Below are positions 10,056 through 18,313 of a stretch of 41,144 bases of DNA, in pieces. The notes below the pieces were generated by a model that was not told where the DNA came from, searched no databases, and saw only the letters and a list, made by a program, of their open reading frames with translations. Each line of letters opens with the position of its first letter. Position 1 is the first letter of the stretch. The position numbers and the translations under genes were made by a program. Source of the stretch: Ruminiclostridium sufflavum DSM 19573. Its GTDB lineage: Bacteria; Bacillota; Clostridia; Acetivibrionales; DSM-1351. The DNA lies in contig NZ_QKMR01000020.1 of the NCBI RefSeq assembly GCF_003208175.1, positions 44,379 to 85,522 of the forward strand, given 5' to 3'.

Positions 10056-10119
10056 CCTTCCTGATAATTTTAAGCTAAACTTAGTTAGAGAGTATGTTTC
10101 ATATCAAATTATGTCAGCG

Positions 10120-10156
10120 TCAAAGTAGTGTGACAAAATAATGAACACTACTTTGA
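10120..10156. repeat. 12-bp perfect inverted repeat
   Basis: TCAAAGTAGTGT at 10120-10131 and ACACTACTTTGA at 10145-10156 form a perfect stem with a 13-nt loop. No T-tract follows on either strand, so an operator or small-RNA fold is as likely as a terminator. Confidence 0.4.
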
Positions 10157-10353
10157 TTCTAAACAAATTATTTAAACATGCTTTGGAAGGGAACCGTTCA
10201 TTATTAATAGCGGTCATTTTATGGCAAGCCGGGATAAGCTTGAAAAACAAACTATATTTTTCACTTTATCCTCCTATATATATGTTTTTATAAATACTCC
10301 TATTATGGTAAGAAATCTGCCTTATTATATACCTGTAGATTTCGAAAAACTTC

Positions 10354-10396
10354 AAAGAAAAAGAGCATCGCTAAAAACGATACTCTTTTTCTTTTT
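10354..10396. terminator. Bidirectional terminator-like hairpin
   Basis: AAAGAAAAAGAG (10354-10365) pairs with CTCTTTTTCTTT (10383-10394), and the inner ATCG/CGAT extends the stem. T-rich sequence flanks it in both directions. No gene that it obviously ends was found. Confidence 0.5.
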
Positions 10397-10457
10397 GCCT
10401 TAGAAAATTCAAATAAAACATTCGACTTTTTTTGTCAATAATTATAATATTTATAAT

Positions 10458-10625
10458 GTCAATCACTATCGGCCGAAAGCTTGAGGATAAATCTCCTAAA
10501 GCCAAAGGACAAATTCTAACAAACTGCGTTCAAAGCCAGCTTAAAAGCTTGCTTCGCCTGAAAAAGGCGAAATAAATATCGTCCTTGCTATAGATATCAT
10601 TGCGAAGGCTGGAGCCGTAATTGAC
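10458..10625 (+). repeat. Intergenic inverted-end element, copy A (upstream of the recombinase gene)
   Basis: This 168-bp element starts GTCAATCACTATCGG and ends GCCGTAATTGAC. It shares with copy C the left end through TATCGG and CGA, and CTAAAGCC further in. The inner block reads CTGCGTTCAAAGCCAGCTTA here and CTGTGTTTAAAGCCTGCTTA in copy C. It also shares the right end CCGTAATTGAC. It lies 77 nt before the start of the tyrosine recombinase gene and in the same direction. A short hairpin TTCGCC/GGCGAA is specific to this copy. A 39-codon frame inside (MSITIGRKLEDKSP...) has no ribosome binding site and is not called. Confidence 0.65.
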
Positions 10626-10701
10626 CTTAGTCAATTGTATTGGTTGGCTATATATGCTATAAGTCTTTAAGCCATTAGTAAAATTTTAAGGAGCAATAAA
10701 A

Positions 10702-11637
10702 ATGTTAAATTTGTACAAATTAACTTCTAACTATCTAGGATACTGCAAATATCAAAAGAATTTGAATGACAAATCTCTAAAAGCTTATAAAATTGATCTA
10801 AGTCAATTTGCATCCTTCATGGAAGGATCCGATGGGGATTTAAACAAAACCAATATTTCAAATTACATCACCTGCCTTCATAAAACCTATAAGCCTAAAA
10901 CCGTAAAAAGAAAAATTGCTTGCTTAAAGGCCTTTTTTAATTATCTCGAATATGACGAAATCATAGAAAAAAATCCCTTTACAAAAATGAAAATTAAATT
11001 TCAAGAGCCGTTTCTTTTGCCTAAAACAGTCTCGCTTAATACCATTCAAGCCGTTCTCTCTGAAGCATATCGTGAATCTCAATCCACAAATAAAGCCGGC
11101 TATTATTATAAAGCTGTAATACGTGACATAGCCGTTCTTGAACTGCTTTTTGCCACAGGCGCCAGAGTTTCAGAGCTATGCTCGCTTAATGTTAGCGATG
11201 TAAGTCTCTGCGATGGATTTATTAAAATTTATGGAAAAGGCTCCAGAGAACGAATTGTCCAAATAGGCAATGATGAAGTCATTCTGGCATTAAGAAACTA
11301 TAGGATTGCTTTCCCCTCCAAAAACAACGCCAATGATTTTTTCTTTATAAACCGTTTGGGTAACCGCCTTTCAGAACAATCGGTAAGACTTATGATTACC
11401 AAATACGTAGATAAAGCAGGTCTGCAGGTTCATATCACTCCTCATATGTACAGGCACTCTTTAGCAACATTATTATTGGAAGAGGATGTTGATATACGGT
11501 ATATCCAACATATATTAGGTCATAGCTCCATAGTTACAACCCAGATATACACCCATGTCACATCAAATAAGCAAAAGTCCATTCTAGTGGCTAAGCATCC
11601 CAGAAACAAGGTTGTTTTGGATAAAGGGCAAATATAA
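10702..11637 (+). CDS. XerD-like tyrosine site-specific recombinase
   Basis: This 311-residue protein has an N-terminal SAM-like core-binding domain (about 1-95) and a C-terminal catalytic domain with the full tyrosine recombinase set: R155 (ATGARVSEL), K179 (YGKGSR), H248 and R251 (HMYRH), H274 (LGHSS) and nucleophile Y283 (IYTHV). Length and motifs fit XerC/XerD and stand-alone invertases such as RecV. AAGGAG lies 8 nt before the ATG. It has no phage-integrase arm-binding domain, so a chromosomal Xer role or a DNA inversion role fits better than phage integration. It stands alone; its upstream region carries one copy of the inverted-end element family. It could be a housekeeping Xer protein, a RecV-like invertase or a relic of a mobile element; the sequence does not separate these. 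Confidence 0.88.
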   Translation: MLNLYKLTSNYLGYCKYQKNLNDKSLKAYKIDLSQFASFMEGSDGDLNKTNISNYITCLHKTYKPKTVKRKIACLKAFFNYLEYDEIIEKNPFTKMKIKFQEPFLLPKTVSLNTIQAVLSEAYRESQSTNKAGYYYKAVIRDIAVLELLFATGARVSELCSLNVSDVSLCDGFIKIYGKGSRERIVQIGNDEVILALRNYRIAFPSKNNANDFFFINRLGNRLSEQSVRLMITKYVDKAGLQVHITPHMYRHSLATLLLEEDVDIRYIQHILGHSSIVTTQIYTHVTSNKQKSILVAKHPRNKVVLDKGQI

Positions 11638-11727
11638 CTCCTATATATTTCGCAAAAAATAAATTGTCTCATTGCAATAATAAATTATTTGGAATATTCT
11701 TTTATAAAAGACCAAGGAGGTGTAAAA

Positions 11728-12204
11728 ATGGCAAATGAGAAACACAAGGATTTTAATGCAATGCTGCTGAACAGTAAAGATATGCCTAAAACACAAATTA
11801 TTGCGGATCAAAAAAGCATAGAAAAATATGGCGGTTCCAAAATGTATTTTGCCCCGCCGAAAGCTTACGATAACGTTATGAAAGCAGTCCCGTATGGAAA
11901 GGTTCTTACAACAGGGCAGATTCGTGAATATTTTGCAGCCGGGAATAATTCAGACTTTACAGATCCTATCACCGCCGGTATTTTTGTTTCAATTGCAGCG
12001 TGGGCAAGCGAGCAGCGGCGCGACGACAAAACACCGTACTGGAGAACTCTGAAGGCAAACGGAGAACTAAACCCCAAATATCCCGGCGGTATCGATGCTC
12101 AAAAAGAAAAATTGGAAGCCGAAGGCCATACCATTATAAAACGTGGCAGGACAAATATTAGATATTATGTACTAAATTTTATGGATAGCCTCTATATACT
12201 GTAA
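11728..12204 (+). CDS. Alkyltransferase-like (MGMT-fold) protein lacking the acceptor cysteine
   Basis: I place the start at ATG 11728 because AGGAGG lies 7 nt upstream; an upstream in-frame start at 11689 lacks this. The 158-residue product aligns to the DNA-binding domain of O6-alkylguanine-DNA alkyltransferases: VPYGKVLTTGQIREYF matches the recognition-helix region. TPYWRTLKANGELNPKYPGG matches the active-site segment, where the usual PCHR reads PYWR. The cysteine that accepts the alkyl group is therefore a tyrosine, as in alkyltransferase-like proteins (PWHR in E. coli), which bind alkylated bases and hand them to nucleotide excision repair. Proteins of this type are common in clostridia, but their function there is inferred. 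The C-terminal tail is basic. No operon partner is evident; it follows the recombinase gene by 90 nt. Confidence 0.75.
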   Translation: MANEKHKDFNAMLLNSKDMPKTQIIADQKSIEKYGGSKMYFAPPKAYDNVMKAVPYGKVLTTGQIREYFAAGNNSDFTDPITAGIFVSIAAWASEQRRDDKTPYWRTLKANGELNPKYPGGIDAQKEKLEAEGHTIIKRGRTNIRYYVLNFMDSLYIL

Positions 12205-12456
12205 TTTTTTCAGATAATTTTGTCTGCGTAGAGAGGGTGAAAGAGTGTTTGAAATTTTTCTGTTAATAACTTTCAATGATATTATTCGGGGAGATGAAGG
12301 CTTAATTTTGCCTCCATCCCTTCAATTAACGGAATCAGATTGATGCTTCGTCCTTCACTCATTCCCTGAATGGGAAACTGCAGCTTGAATAGGATTAAAC
12401 GTTTATTAATAATTCCTTTTAATGATATTTTTCTTCGGCATATCATGATGAGACAA
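12205..12456. other. Convergent intergenic region with an imperfect hairpin
   Basis: The region lies between two convergent genes. GATGAAGGC (12293-12301) pairs with GCCTCCATC (12310-12318) with one mismatch, and a smaller TTCCC/GGGAA stem lies near 12371. Neither has a good T-tract, so terminator function is only possible. No coding frame was found. Confidence 0.35.
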
Positions 12457-13227
12457 CTATGTAAATAAATAACTTGTCATAGACAAGGAGCCCATCATAC
12501 AACTGTTATTATACACAGATACTTGATCCCCTTCATCGGAGGCACCAAGGATGTATAAAATCGGGTTAAAATGATCCGGCACAGGCACGGCTAATTTTGC
12601 TGTCTCTCCCAAGCTCAGATAACTAAGGAGCTTCTCATGATTTCTATTTTCAATATTCTCTTTCACAAAATCATCAAACTTATACGCCCAATCAAAACCG
12701 CCGTCCTTCATTCCCCAATCAATCATCCGCAGGTTGTGCACAATATTTCCGGTGCCAAACAAAAGAACACCTTGCTGCCTTAAAGCTTTTAAATCCTTGC
12801 CTATCTGATAATGAACCTCCGGCGGTGCAGAGGCATCTATACTAATCTGAAAAACCGGGATATCCCTCTCCGGGAACATATGCACCAAAACAGACCATGT
12901 GCCGTGGTCAATGCCCCATGAATTATCAAATACACTTTGTTTAATGATTAAATTTTTTGCATTCTCTGCAAGCTCCGGATTGCCGGGGGCATTATACAGA
13001 ACTTCGTATAGCTCTTTAGGAAATCCGTACATATCATAAATGGTTTTTGGATTTTCCTCATTCATAATCTTTGTACCCTTCGTATACCAGTGTGCTGAGA
13101 TTGATACGATTGACGTAGGCTTAGGTATTTTCTTCACCATCTCTCTCCAGCTTCTAGTATAGGGATTATCTTCTATTGCATTCATGGGCGAACCGTGACC
13201 TACAAACATCATAGGCATGTTAGGCAT
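12457..13227 (-). CDS. ygiD: LigB-family extradiol dioxygenase, YgiD (4,5-DOPA dioxygenase) type
   Basis: The 256-residue protein matches E. coli YgiD and plant DODA-type enzymes over its whole length. It has FVGHGSPMNAIEDNPYTRSW at the N-terminus, SAHWYT, WGIDHGTWSVLVHMFP, GTGNIVHNLR and the C-terminal MGSLSMTS. Metal-binding and catalytic histidines correspond to H11, H46, H164 and H219. The family opens catechol rings, using a non-haem metal ion; the natural bacterial substrate is mostly unknown, and an oxygen-dependent reaction in an anaerobe is odd, so the role may be different or protective. GAGGAG lies 8 nt before the ATG. The gene appears to be transcribed alone, with the tRNA-Thr remnant and its terminator upstream. 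Confidence 0.9.
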   Translation of the reverse strand: MPNMPMMFVGHGSPMNAIEDNPYTRSWREMVKKIPKPTSIVSISAHWYTKGTKIMNEENPKTIYDMYGFPKELYEVLYNAPGNPELAENAKNLIIKQSVFDNSWGIDHGTWSVLVHMFPERDIPVFQISIDASAPPEVHYQIGKDLKALRQQGVLLFGTGNIVHNLRMIDWGMKDGGFDWAYKFDDFVKENIENRNHEKLLSYLSLGETAKLAVPVPDHFNPILYILGASDEGDQVSVYNNSCMMGSLSMTSYLFT

Positions 13228-13458
13228 ATCATCAACTCCTCATCTGCTGAACTTTTCACACTCTTAATTACACGTTGGACTTCGGCATCAATACTGCAGT
13301 CTCCACATAGGTTATTACTGTAATAATGATGACCGGACGAACCTACTATCCTCTTGCATCAAGGTATATTTTTAAATATCTGTTCTAATTATAACATAGC
13401 AACTCCTATTTTATAAACACTTAATCTTGAGGTTTGAGGCTGAAGCCACATAAGCATT
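13228..13458. other. Upstream region of ygiD
   Basis: Non-coding. It should contain the ygiD promoter. A short stretch at about 13427-13450 (TTGAGGTTTGAGGCTGAAGCC-like) recalls part of the inverted-end element family but is too short to call a copy. Nothing else is supported. Confidence 0.35.
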
Positions 13459-13482
13459 AAAAAAGAACTGTTTTATCAGTTC
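13459..13482 (-). terminator. Intrinsic terminator downstream of the tRNA-Thr remnant
   Basis: On the minus strand GAACTG, a 6-nt loop and CAGTTC are followed directly by six T. It lies about 58 nt after the 3' end of the tRNA fragment, the normal place for a tRNA terminator. This suggests the original 3' flank of the tRNA gene is intact here. Confidence 0.65.
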
Positions 13483-13539
13483 AATTTTTATTGGTTGCTG
13501 CAATATTGTTGCATTTTAAAATTTTAATGTCTTGTAATG

Positions 13540-13585
13540 TGGAGCTCCCAATCAGAGTCGAACTGATGACCTCATCCTTACCATG
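13540..13585 (-). other. 3' fragment of a tRNA-Thr(GGU) gene, probable attachment site
   Basis: Read on the minus strand, this segment is the 3' part of a tRNA. It holds anticodon loop ATGGTAA with anticodon GGT, 3' anticodon stem GGATG, variable loop AGGTC, T-arm ATCAG-TTCGACT-CTGAT, acceptor strand TGGGAGC, discriminator T and encoded CCA. The 5' half (D-arm, 5' anticodon stem, 5' acceptor) is missing: sequence on the other side of the loop does not pair properly. A tRNA that loses its 5' half exactly at the anticodon loop is the classic product of integrase-mediated insertion at a tRNA gene, where one junction keeps only the 3' end. The element would lie to the right of 13586. Confidence 0.7.
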
Positions 13586-13593
13586 GAAAAGTA

Positions 13594-13644
13594 TACAAGC
13601 CACGCAACTCACTAAATTCAAGGGTTAAATGGCTTGTATTTTTT
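13594..13644 (+). repeat. Inverted repeat with T-run beside the tRNA fragment
   Basis: TACAAGCCA (13594-13602) and TGGCTTGTA (13630-13638) form a perfect 9-bp stem with a 27-nt loop, followed by six T on the plus strand. It lies 9 nt beyond the tRNA fragment on the presumed element side. It could be a terminator or part of an integrase-binding end. Confidence 0.4.
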
Positions 13645-13718
13645 GTGTACCAATTAAGTACCACTTAAGTCTAATAATATCAAAAATAAGTAACATTGTA
13701 ATGTCTATTAACAATGTC

Positions 13719-16700
13719 CTATATTTTGTTTATATTAAAAGTATAATTTTTATTGTCTCCACCAGATTCCGATGTACATGTAATTACAAAAATATTTGCT
13801 CCACTGTTAAGAGTAATGGTTATAGGTTGAGTATATGGAATTGGGGTACCATTCATTGTTAATGTTATTACTGCATTTGAATCTTCAGGCACAATGACCG
13901 GTTTTATTTTGCTTGCACTAACATTATTTATTGTATATGTATATGTAGTTTTTACAAAGGATATACTCGGAATACCTGTAACACTCTGCAGATAAGGACT
14001 GCTTGCCCTTACAACCGTTATTGTATATGTCTGTGAAGCTGCTCCGTTTGTAACAACAATATTTATGGTATCACTGCCTACATTTAGATTTACCGTTGAA
14101 GGCTGACCGCTGATTGCAGTATTTCCGTTCACAGCTATTGTACAGCCCGAAATGTTTGTCGTAGGCGTAACTGTAACACTGGTGGTATCGTAGCCAACAC
14201 TCTGAGTAGTATAATTTAAATTACTGCTTGAGAAGGTTGGATTAAGCGTTCCGCTGCTTATTGCCAGATTGCTCAGAACAGCTCCCTGCTCTCTTTCAAC
14301 CGCAATAGTGTAAGTCTTTGCAGTCACACCATCTAATGCCGTTACCAGCACGTTTATGGTATTGATGCCAGCTTTCAGGCTGACTGTACTCTGTCCGCCT
14401 ATCATTGTAGCACCGTTCACCTTTATGGCTGAAGTAGGATCTGCCGCTGCAGCATAAACAACAACGCTTGTTGTTCCATATGGAACCTTTGGAGCGGTAT
14501 AGGCCAATGTAGCAGATGCAAATGCCGGTGTGAGCGCACCGCTGCTGATTCCAAGATAGGAAAGATATGAATTTGCATCATTTTCAATTATATTTATAGT
14601 CACCTGTTGAGCACCATTTTCCAGTGCATTTTCTATATAAGATATTCCTATGATTGCATTTCTGTCACCAGTATAAAGCATATTATCTATTCCTGTTAAA
14701 GCAACCGAACCGGATAAGCTTCCGGCAGGTATAACTATTGAGCTGCCTGATACTGCATAATCAGTACCGCAAATTGCTGATCCTGAATAAATGAGATTAA
14801 CAGTTACATCCTGATAGGATTTATTTGATAACACAGCTGTAATTGTACTTGTACCACCATTTCCCGGCAAACTGCTTTCGGATGTGCTCAAGCTTATAGC
14901 CGGCAGACTGTCATTATCATTTATTGTACATTCTCCTTGACTGTCTGTAATACTGCCCCCACTTGCATCTATCAAATTTATACAAAAGCTTTCACTTTGT
15001 TCATAATCGGTGTCATCAACTATCGAAACAATTATATATGTAGATTTACTGCCTGCAGGAATAGTTACTTCACCTGAAGTACTTATATAGTCATCCTCTG
15101 CTTTTGCAGTATTTTCTGAAGTAGTATAACTGATGGTAATATCACTGCTGCATGCTTTCGAAAGAGATACTGTAAATACAGCAGTTCCGGCATCCTCATT
15201 GGCTGTTATATTGTTTACAGATATAAATGTTGAGCTGATTTCTTTTGTAACATTTGACGGAGCGCTATACAAATCTGCTGTATTATTACCGGGTAAATAT
15301 ATCATAGTGATCGGCAATACAGTATTTGTAAAAACACTTGACATTCTGATTACTGAATTTGGAATAAAAATATCTCCTGTTAAGCTTGTACAGCCATAGA
15401 AAGAATAATTCATATTTTTAATACCGTTTGGTATTACTGGTACATTGATTAACCCAGTGCACATATAAAAGGCATAGGACATATCTATTACACTATCCGG
15501 GATTTGCGGTGCTTGTACCAAATCAGTACATCGTGAAAAAGCGGCATTCATATCAGTCACACTGTTTGGAATTTCCGGCGCTTGAGTCAAGGCCGTACAT
15601 CCTGAAAATGCATGATTTATACTTGTTACGCTGCTCGAAAGCATCGACACTTGTGTTAACGATGTACATCCGTTAAAAGTATATCTCATATTGGTTACGC
15701 TGTTTGGTATCAGAGGTGCTTGTGTTAAGCCTGTACAGCCAGAAAATGTATAAGACATATCTGTTACACTATACGGGATTTCAAGTGCCTGAACCAATCC
15801 TTTACAATTCTTAAAAGTATTTGCCATTGATGTAACAGGCTTTCCATCTATTATGGAAGGTACACTTCCGATAATTTTTCCGTCTGCTATACTGCCTGCA
15901 TATCTGTCTAGTGTGTAAAATTCACCATTATCTGTATACTCCCACAGCAATAAATCAACTTCATTTCCATCTGTGTCTATAGCTGTAACCTGAGGGAAAA
16001 CAAAACCTGTGCTTTCACTCACATTTCCTACGCCATCCATTGCCCAGGCATAATATGAACCATTCGGCAAATTTGAAAAAACATCAGATACTTGCCAGCC
16101 TGAAGTTGGTACACTATTAGTGGAAGTAACGGCATACTTTTCTATAAAATAGTCATCCTGGGCATAAATTTTTACAGCAGCTTCATCCATCACGGTTACA
16201 CCTGATATTATCGGCAAAGCCGAATCTGTCACTTTTGTAACATTAGTCGGTTCAGCATATGAGCCTGCTATTGTTGACGAATAAATCATAGTTATAGGCA
16301 TCGATGTGTTTGTAAAAATATTAGTCATTTTGGTCACTGATTTCGGAATAAAAATATTACCTGTTAAATTTGTACAGCCATAAAAAGAATAATTCATATT
16401 TTTAATTCCATTTGGAATTATAGGTACATTTATTAACCCTGTACACATATAAAAAGCATAGGACATATCTATTACACTATACGGGATTTCAGGTGCTTGT
16501 ACCAAGTCAGTACATCGTGAAAAAGCGGCATTTATGTCTGTTACACTGTTCGGAATTTCCGATGCTTGAGATAAAGCTGTACAACCTGAAAAAGTATGGT
16601 TTATACTTGTTACACTATTTGGCAGAACAGGTGCTTGAGTCAAACTTACACAGCCATTAAAGGCATATCTCATATTTGTTACTCCGTCCGGTATTTCTGA

Positions 16701-18059
16701 TACTTGGGTTAAGCCCGTACAGCCGGAAAATGTATAAGACATATCTGTTACACTATACGGGATTTCAGGTGCTATTATCAATCCTTTACAATTTTTAAAA
16801 GTATTAGCCATTGATGTAACAGGCTTTCCATCTATTAAAGAAGGTACATTTTCTATAATTTTACCGTCAATAATACTTCCTGAGTAACCGTCCAAGCTGT
16901 AAGTGTCTCCATTATTAGTAAATTCCCACAATAACAAATCAACTTCATTTCCATCTTTGTCTACAGCAGTTACCTGAGGGAAAACAAAGCCTATGCTTTG
17001 ACTGACATTTCCTACCCTATCCATTGCCCATGCATAATACCTGCCATCAGAAATGCTTGCAAATTCATTTGATGTCTGCCAGCCTATAGTTGGAACAGTA
17101 CTGGATGTAGTTATAGCATACTTCTCTACGCTATAATTGTCAGTTGCATTTATTGTTATAGTTCCATCCGCCTCAGTAACACCAAATATTTCTGGTAAAA
17201 CTGAATCTACTATTTTTGTAACATTTGATGGTGCACTATACGAGCCTGCTATGGTATTATCTGATGAATATATCATTGTTATCGGCATTGATGTGTTTGT
17301 GAAAACATTTGACATTCTGATTACTGATTTTGGAATAAATATATCTCCTGTTAAGTTGGTACAACCATAAAAAGAATAATTCACATTTTTAATACCATTT
17401 GGTATCACTGATACACTTGTTAACCCTTTACACATGTAAAAAGCATAGGACATGTCTACTACACTATCAGGTATCTCTGGGGTTTGGGTCAAATTAGTAC
17501 ATCTTGAAAAAGCAGCATTCATATCTGTCACACTATTCGGGATTTCAGGTAGCTGGAGCAAAGCTGTACAGCTAGAAAAAGTATGATTTATAGTTGTAAC
17601 ACTACTTGGAAGCACCGGAGCTTGGGTTAATGCTGTACAGTTATTGAAGGTATACCTCATATTTGTTACACCATCCGGAAGCTGTGGTGCTTGCATCAAA
17701 CCTTTACAGCCAGAGAAAGCATACTCCATATTTGTTACACTATTGGGAAGCTCCGGTGCTTGGGTTAAATCTGTACAACCCTTAAAGGTATTTGACATTA
17801 CCGTAACAGGATTTCCATTTATCGTAGCAGGTAAACTGCCAATTATTTTACCATCTACAATGTTTCCTTTATAGCCATTCAGACTATAAGTATTTCCATC
17901 AGCAGTAAAATCCCACAAACCCAAATCAACCGTATTTCCGTCTGTACCCATACCGACATCTGCCGCATATGCTTTGTCAATTGGAATCATCGTAAATATA
18001 AGCATAATTACCAAAGTAAAGCTTAAAAACCTTTTCATAAATCTTCTATTCTCTCCCAT
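13719..18059 (-). CDS. Secreted BspA-like repeat protein with Calx-beta and cadherin-like domains
   Basis: The product is 1446 residues. A signal peptide covers about residues 1-33 (MKRFLSFTLVIMLIF core, ending AYA); ATG at residue 8 is an alternative start. Three copies of a block of about 328 residues follow. Each block begins with a VDLLLWEFT-like segment, continues with about eight 23-residue BspA-type repeats of the form IPxSVTDMxYAFxxCTGL, and the first two end with a YYAWAMDxVGNVS module. Residues about 941-1045 form a Calx-beta domain (NEDAGTAVFTVSLSK, DDTDYEQSESF), a second Calx-beta-like domain follows, and the C-terminus carries two to three cadherin-like beta-sandwich domains (TYTIAVER, TYTITVVR). 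There is no LPXTG, SLH or dockerin, so it is either released or held by an unknown means. BspA-type proteins often mediate adhesion; the role here is inferred. Confidence 0.85.
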   Translation of the reverse strand: MGENRRFMKRFLSFTLVIMLIFTMIPIDKAYAADVGMGTDGNTVDLGLWDFTADGNTYSLNGYKGNIVDGKIIGSLPATINGNPVTVMSNTFKGCTDLTQAPELPNSVTNMEYAFSGCKGLMQAPQLPDGVTNMRYTFNNCTALTQAPVLPSSVTTINHTFSSCTALLQLPEIPNSVTDMNAAFSRCTNLTQTPEIPDSVVDMSYAFYMCKGLTSVSVIPNGIKNVNYSFYGCTNLTGDIFIPKSVIRMSNVFTNTSMPITMIYSSDNTIAGSYSAPSNVTKIVDSVLPEIFGVTEADGTITINATDNYSVEKYAITTSSTVPTIGWQTSNEFASISDGRYYAWAMDRVGNVSQSIGFVFPQVTAVDKDGNEVDLLLWEFTNNGDTYSLDGYSGSIIDGKIIENVPSLIDGKPVTSMANTFKNCKGLIIAPEIPYSVTDMSYTFSGCTGLTQVSEIPDGVTNMRYAFNGCVSLTQAPVLPNSVTSINHTFSGCTALSQASEIPNSVTDINAAFSRCTDLVQAPEIPYSVIDMSYAFYMCTGLINVPIIPNGIKNMNYSFYGCTNLTGNIFIPKSVTKMTNIFTNTSMPITMIYSSTIAGSYAEPTNVTKVTDSALPIISGVTVMDEAAVKIYAQDDYFIEKYAVTSTNSVPTSGWQVSDVFSNLPNGSYYAWAMDGVGNVSESTGFVFPQVTAIDTDGNEVDLLLWEYTDNGEFYTLDRYAGSIADGKIIGSVPSIIDGKPVTSMANTFKNCKGLVQALEIPYSVTDMSYTFSGCTGLTQAPLIPNSVTNMRYTFNGCTSLTQVSMLSSSVTSINHAFSGCTALTQAPEIPNSVTDMNAAFSRCTDLVQAPQIPDSVIDMSYAFYMCTGLINVPVIPNGIKNMNYSFYGCTSLTGDIFIPNSVIRMSSVFTNTVLPITMIYLPGNNTADLYSAPSNVTKEISSTFISVNNITANEDAGTAVFTVSLSKACSSDITISYTTSENTAKAEDDYISTSGEVTIPAGSKSTYIIVSIVDDTDYEQSESFCINLIDASGGSITDSQGECTINDNDSLPAISLSTSESSLPGNGGTSTITAVLSNKSYQDVTVNLIYSGSAICGTDYAVSGSSIVIPAGSLSGSVALTGIDNMLYTGDRNAIIGISYIENALENGAQQVTINIIENDANSYLSYLGISSGALTPAFASATLAYTAPKVPYGTTSVVVYAAAADPTSAIKVNGATMIGGQSTVSLKAGINTINVLVTALDGVTAKTYTIAVEREQGAVLSNLAISSGTLNPTFSSSNLNYTTQSVGYDTTSVTVTPTTNISGCTIAVNGNTAISGQPSTVNLNVGSDTINIVVTNGAASQTYTITVVRASSPYLQSVTGIPSISFVKTTYTYTINNVSASKIKPVIVPEDSNAVITLTMNGTPIPYTQPITITLNSGANIFVITCTSESGGDNKNYTFNINKI

Positions 18060-18313
18060 AGTTTTTACCCGACAAGAGATATCTTCACTCTATACCTCAA
18101 TGTCAACCTTCTCCTTAATTTTGTAATTGTAAAATATTTTATTTTTTATAACTTTATCATATTTTACCATAATTTTATATATTTTTTAAATTTTTAACTT
18201 ACAATTCATGTGTAACTATTTATAAAATTTTAAATAGAATAGGATATTTATTGCGGTACTAGTTTGAAATGTAATACAATTTTGAAAAATAATACAGGAC
18301 AATAAGCAGCTGA

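Larger units (their letters stand above)
9809..10457. other. Hairpin-rich intergenic region between the sensor kinase and recombinase genes
   Basis: These 650 bases contain three separate strong inverted repeats (listed individually) and the divergent promoters. A 60-codon forward frame at 10221-10403 has no ribosome binding site and runs through a terminator-like hairpin, so I do not call it a gene. Confidence 0.5.

Noticed and set aside
10221-10403. 60-codon forward frame before the recombinase gene
   Set aside because: No ribosome binding site, unremarkable composition, and it runs through a terminator-like hairpin.
10456-10575. 39-codon frame inside element copy A
   Set aside because: No ribosome binding site; the corresponding frame in copies C and D stops after a few codons.
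10702-11637. The XerD-like recombinase as the integrase of the element at the tRNA-Thr fragment
   Set aside because: It lies on the chromosomal side of the fragment and lacks an arm-binding domain; the integrase would be expected at the far end of the element.
13719-18059. Short regularly spaced DNA repeats that could suggest a CRISPR array
   Set aside because: They follow the codon frame of 23-residue BspA-type protein repeats, with no constant repeat and variable spacer pattern.
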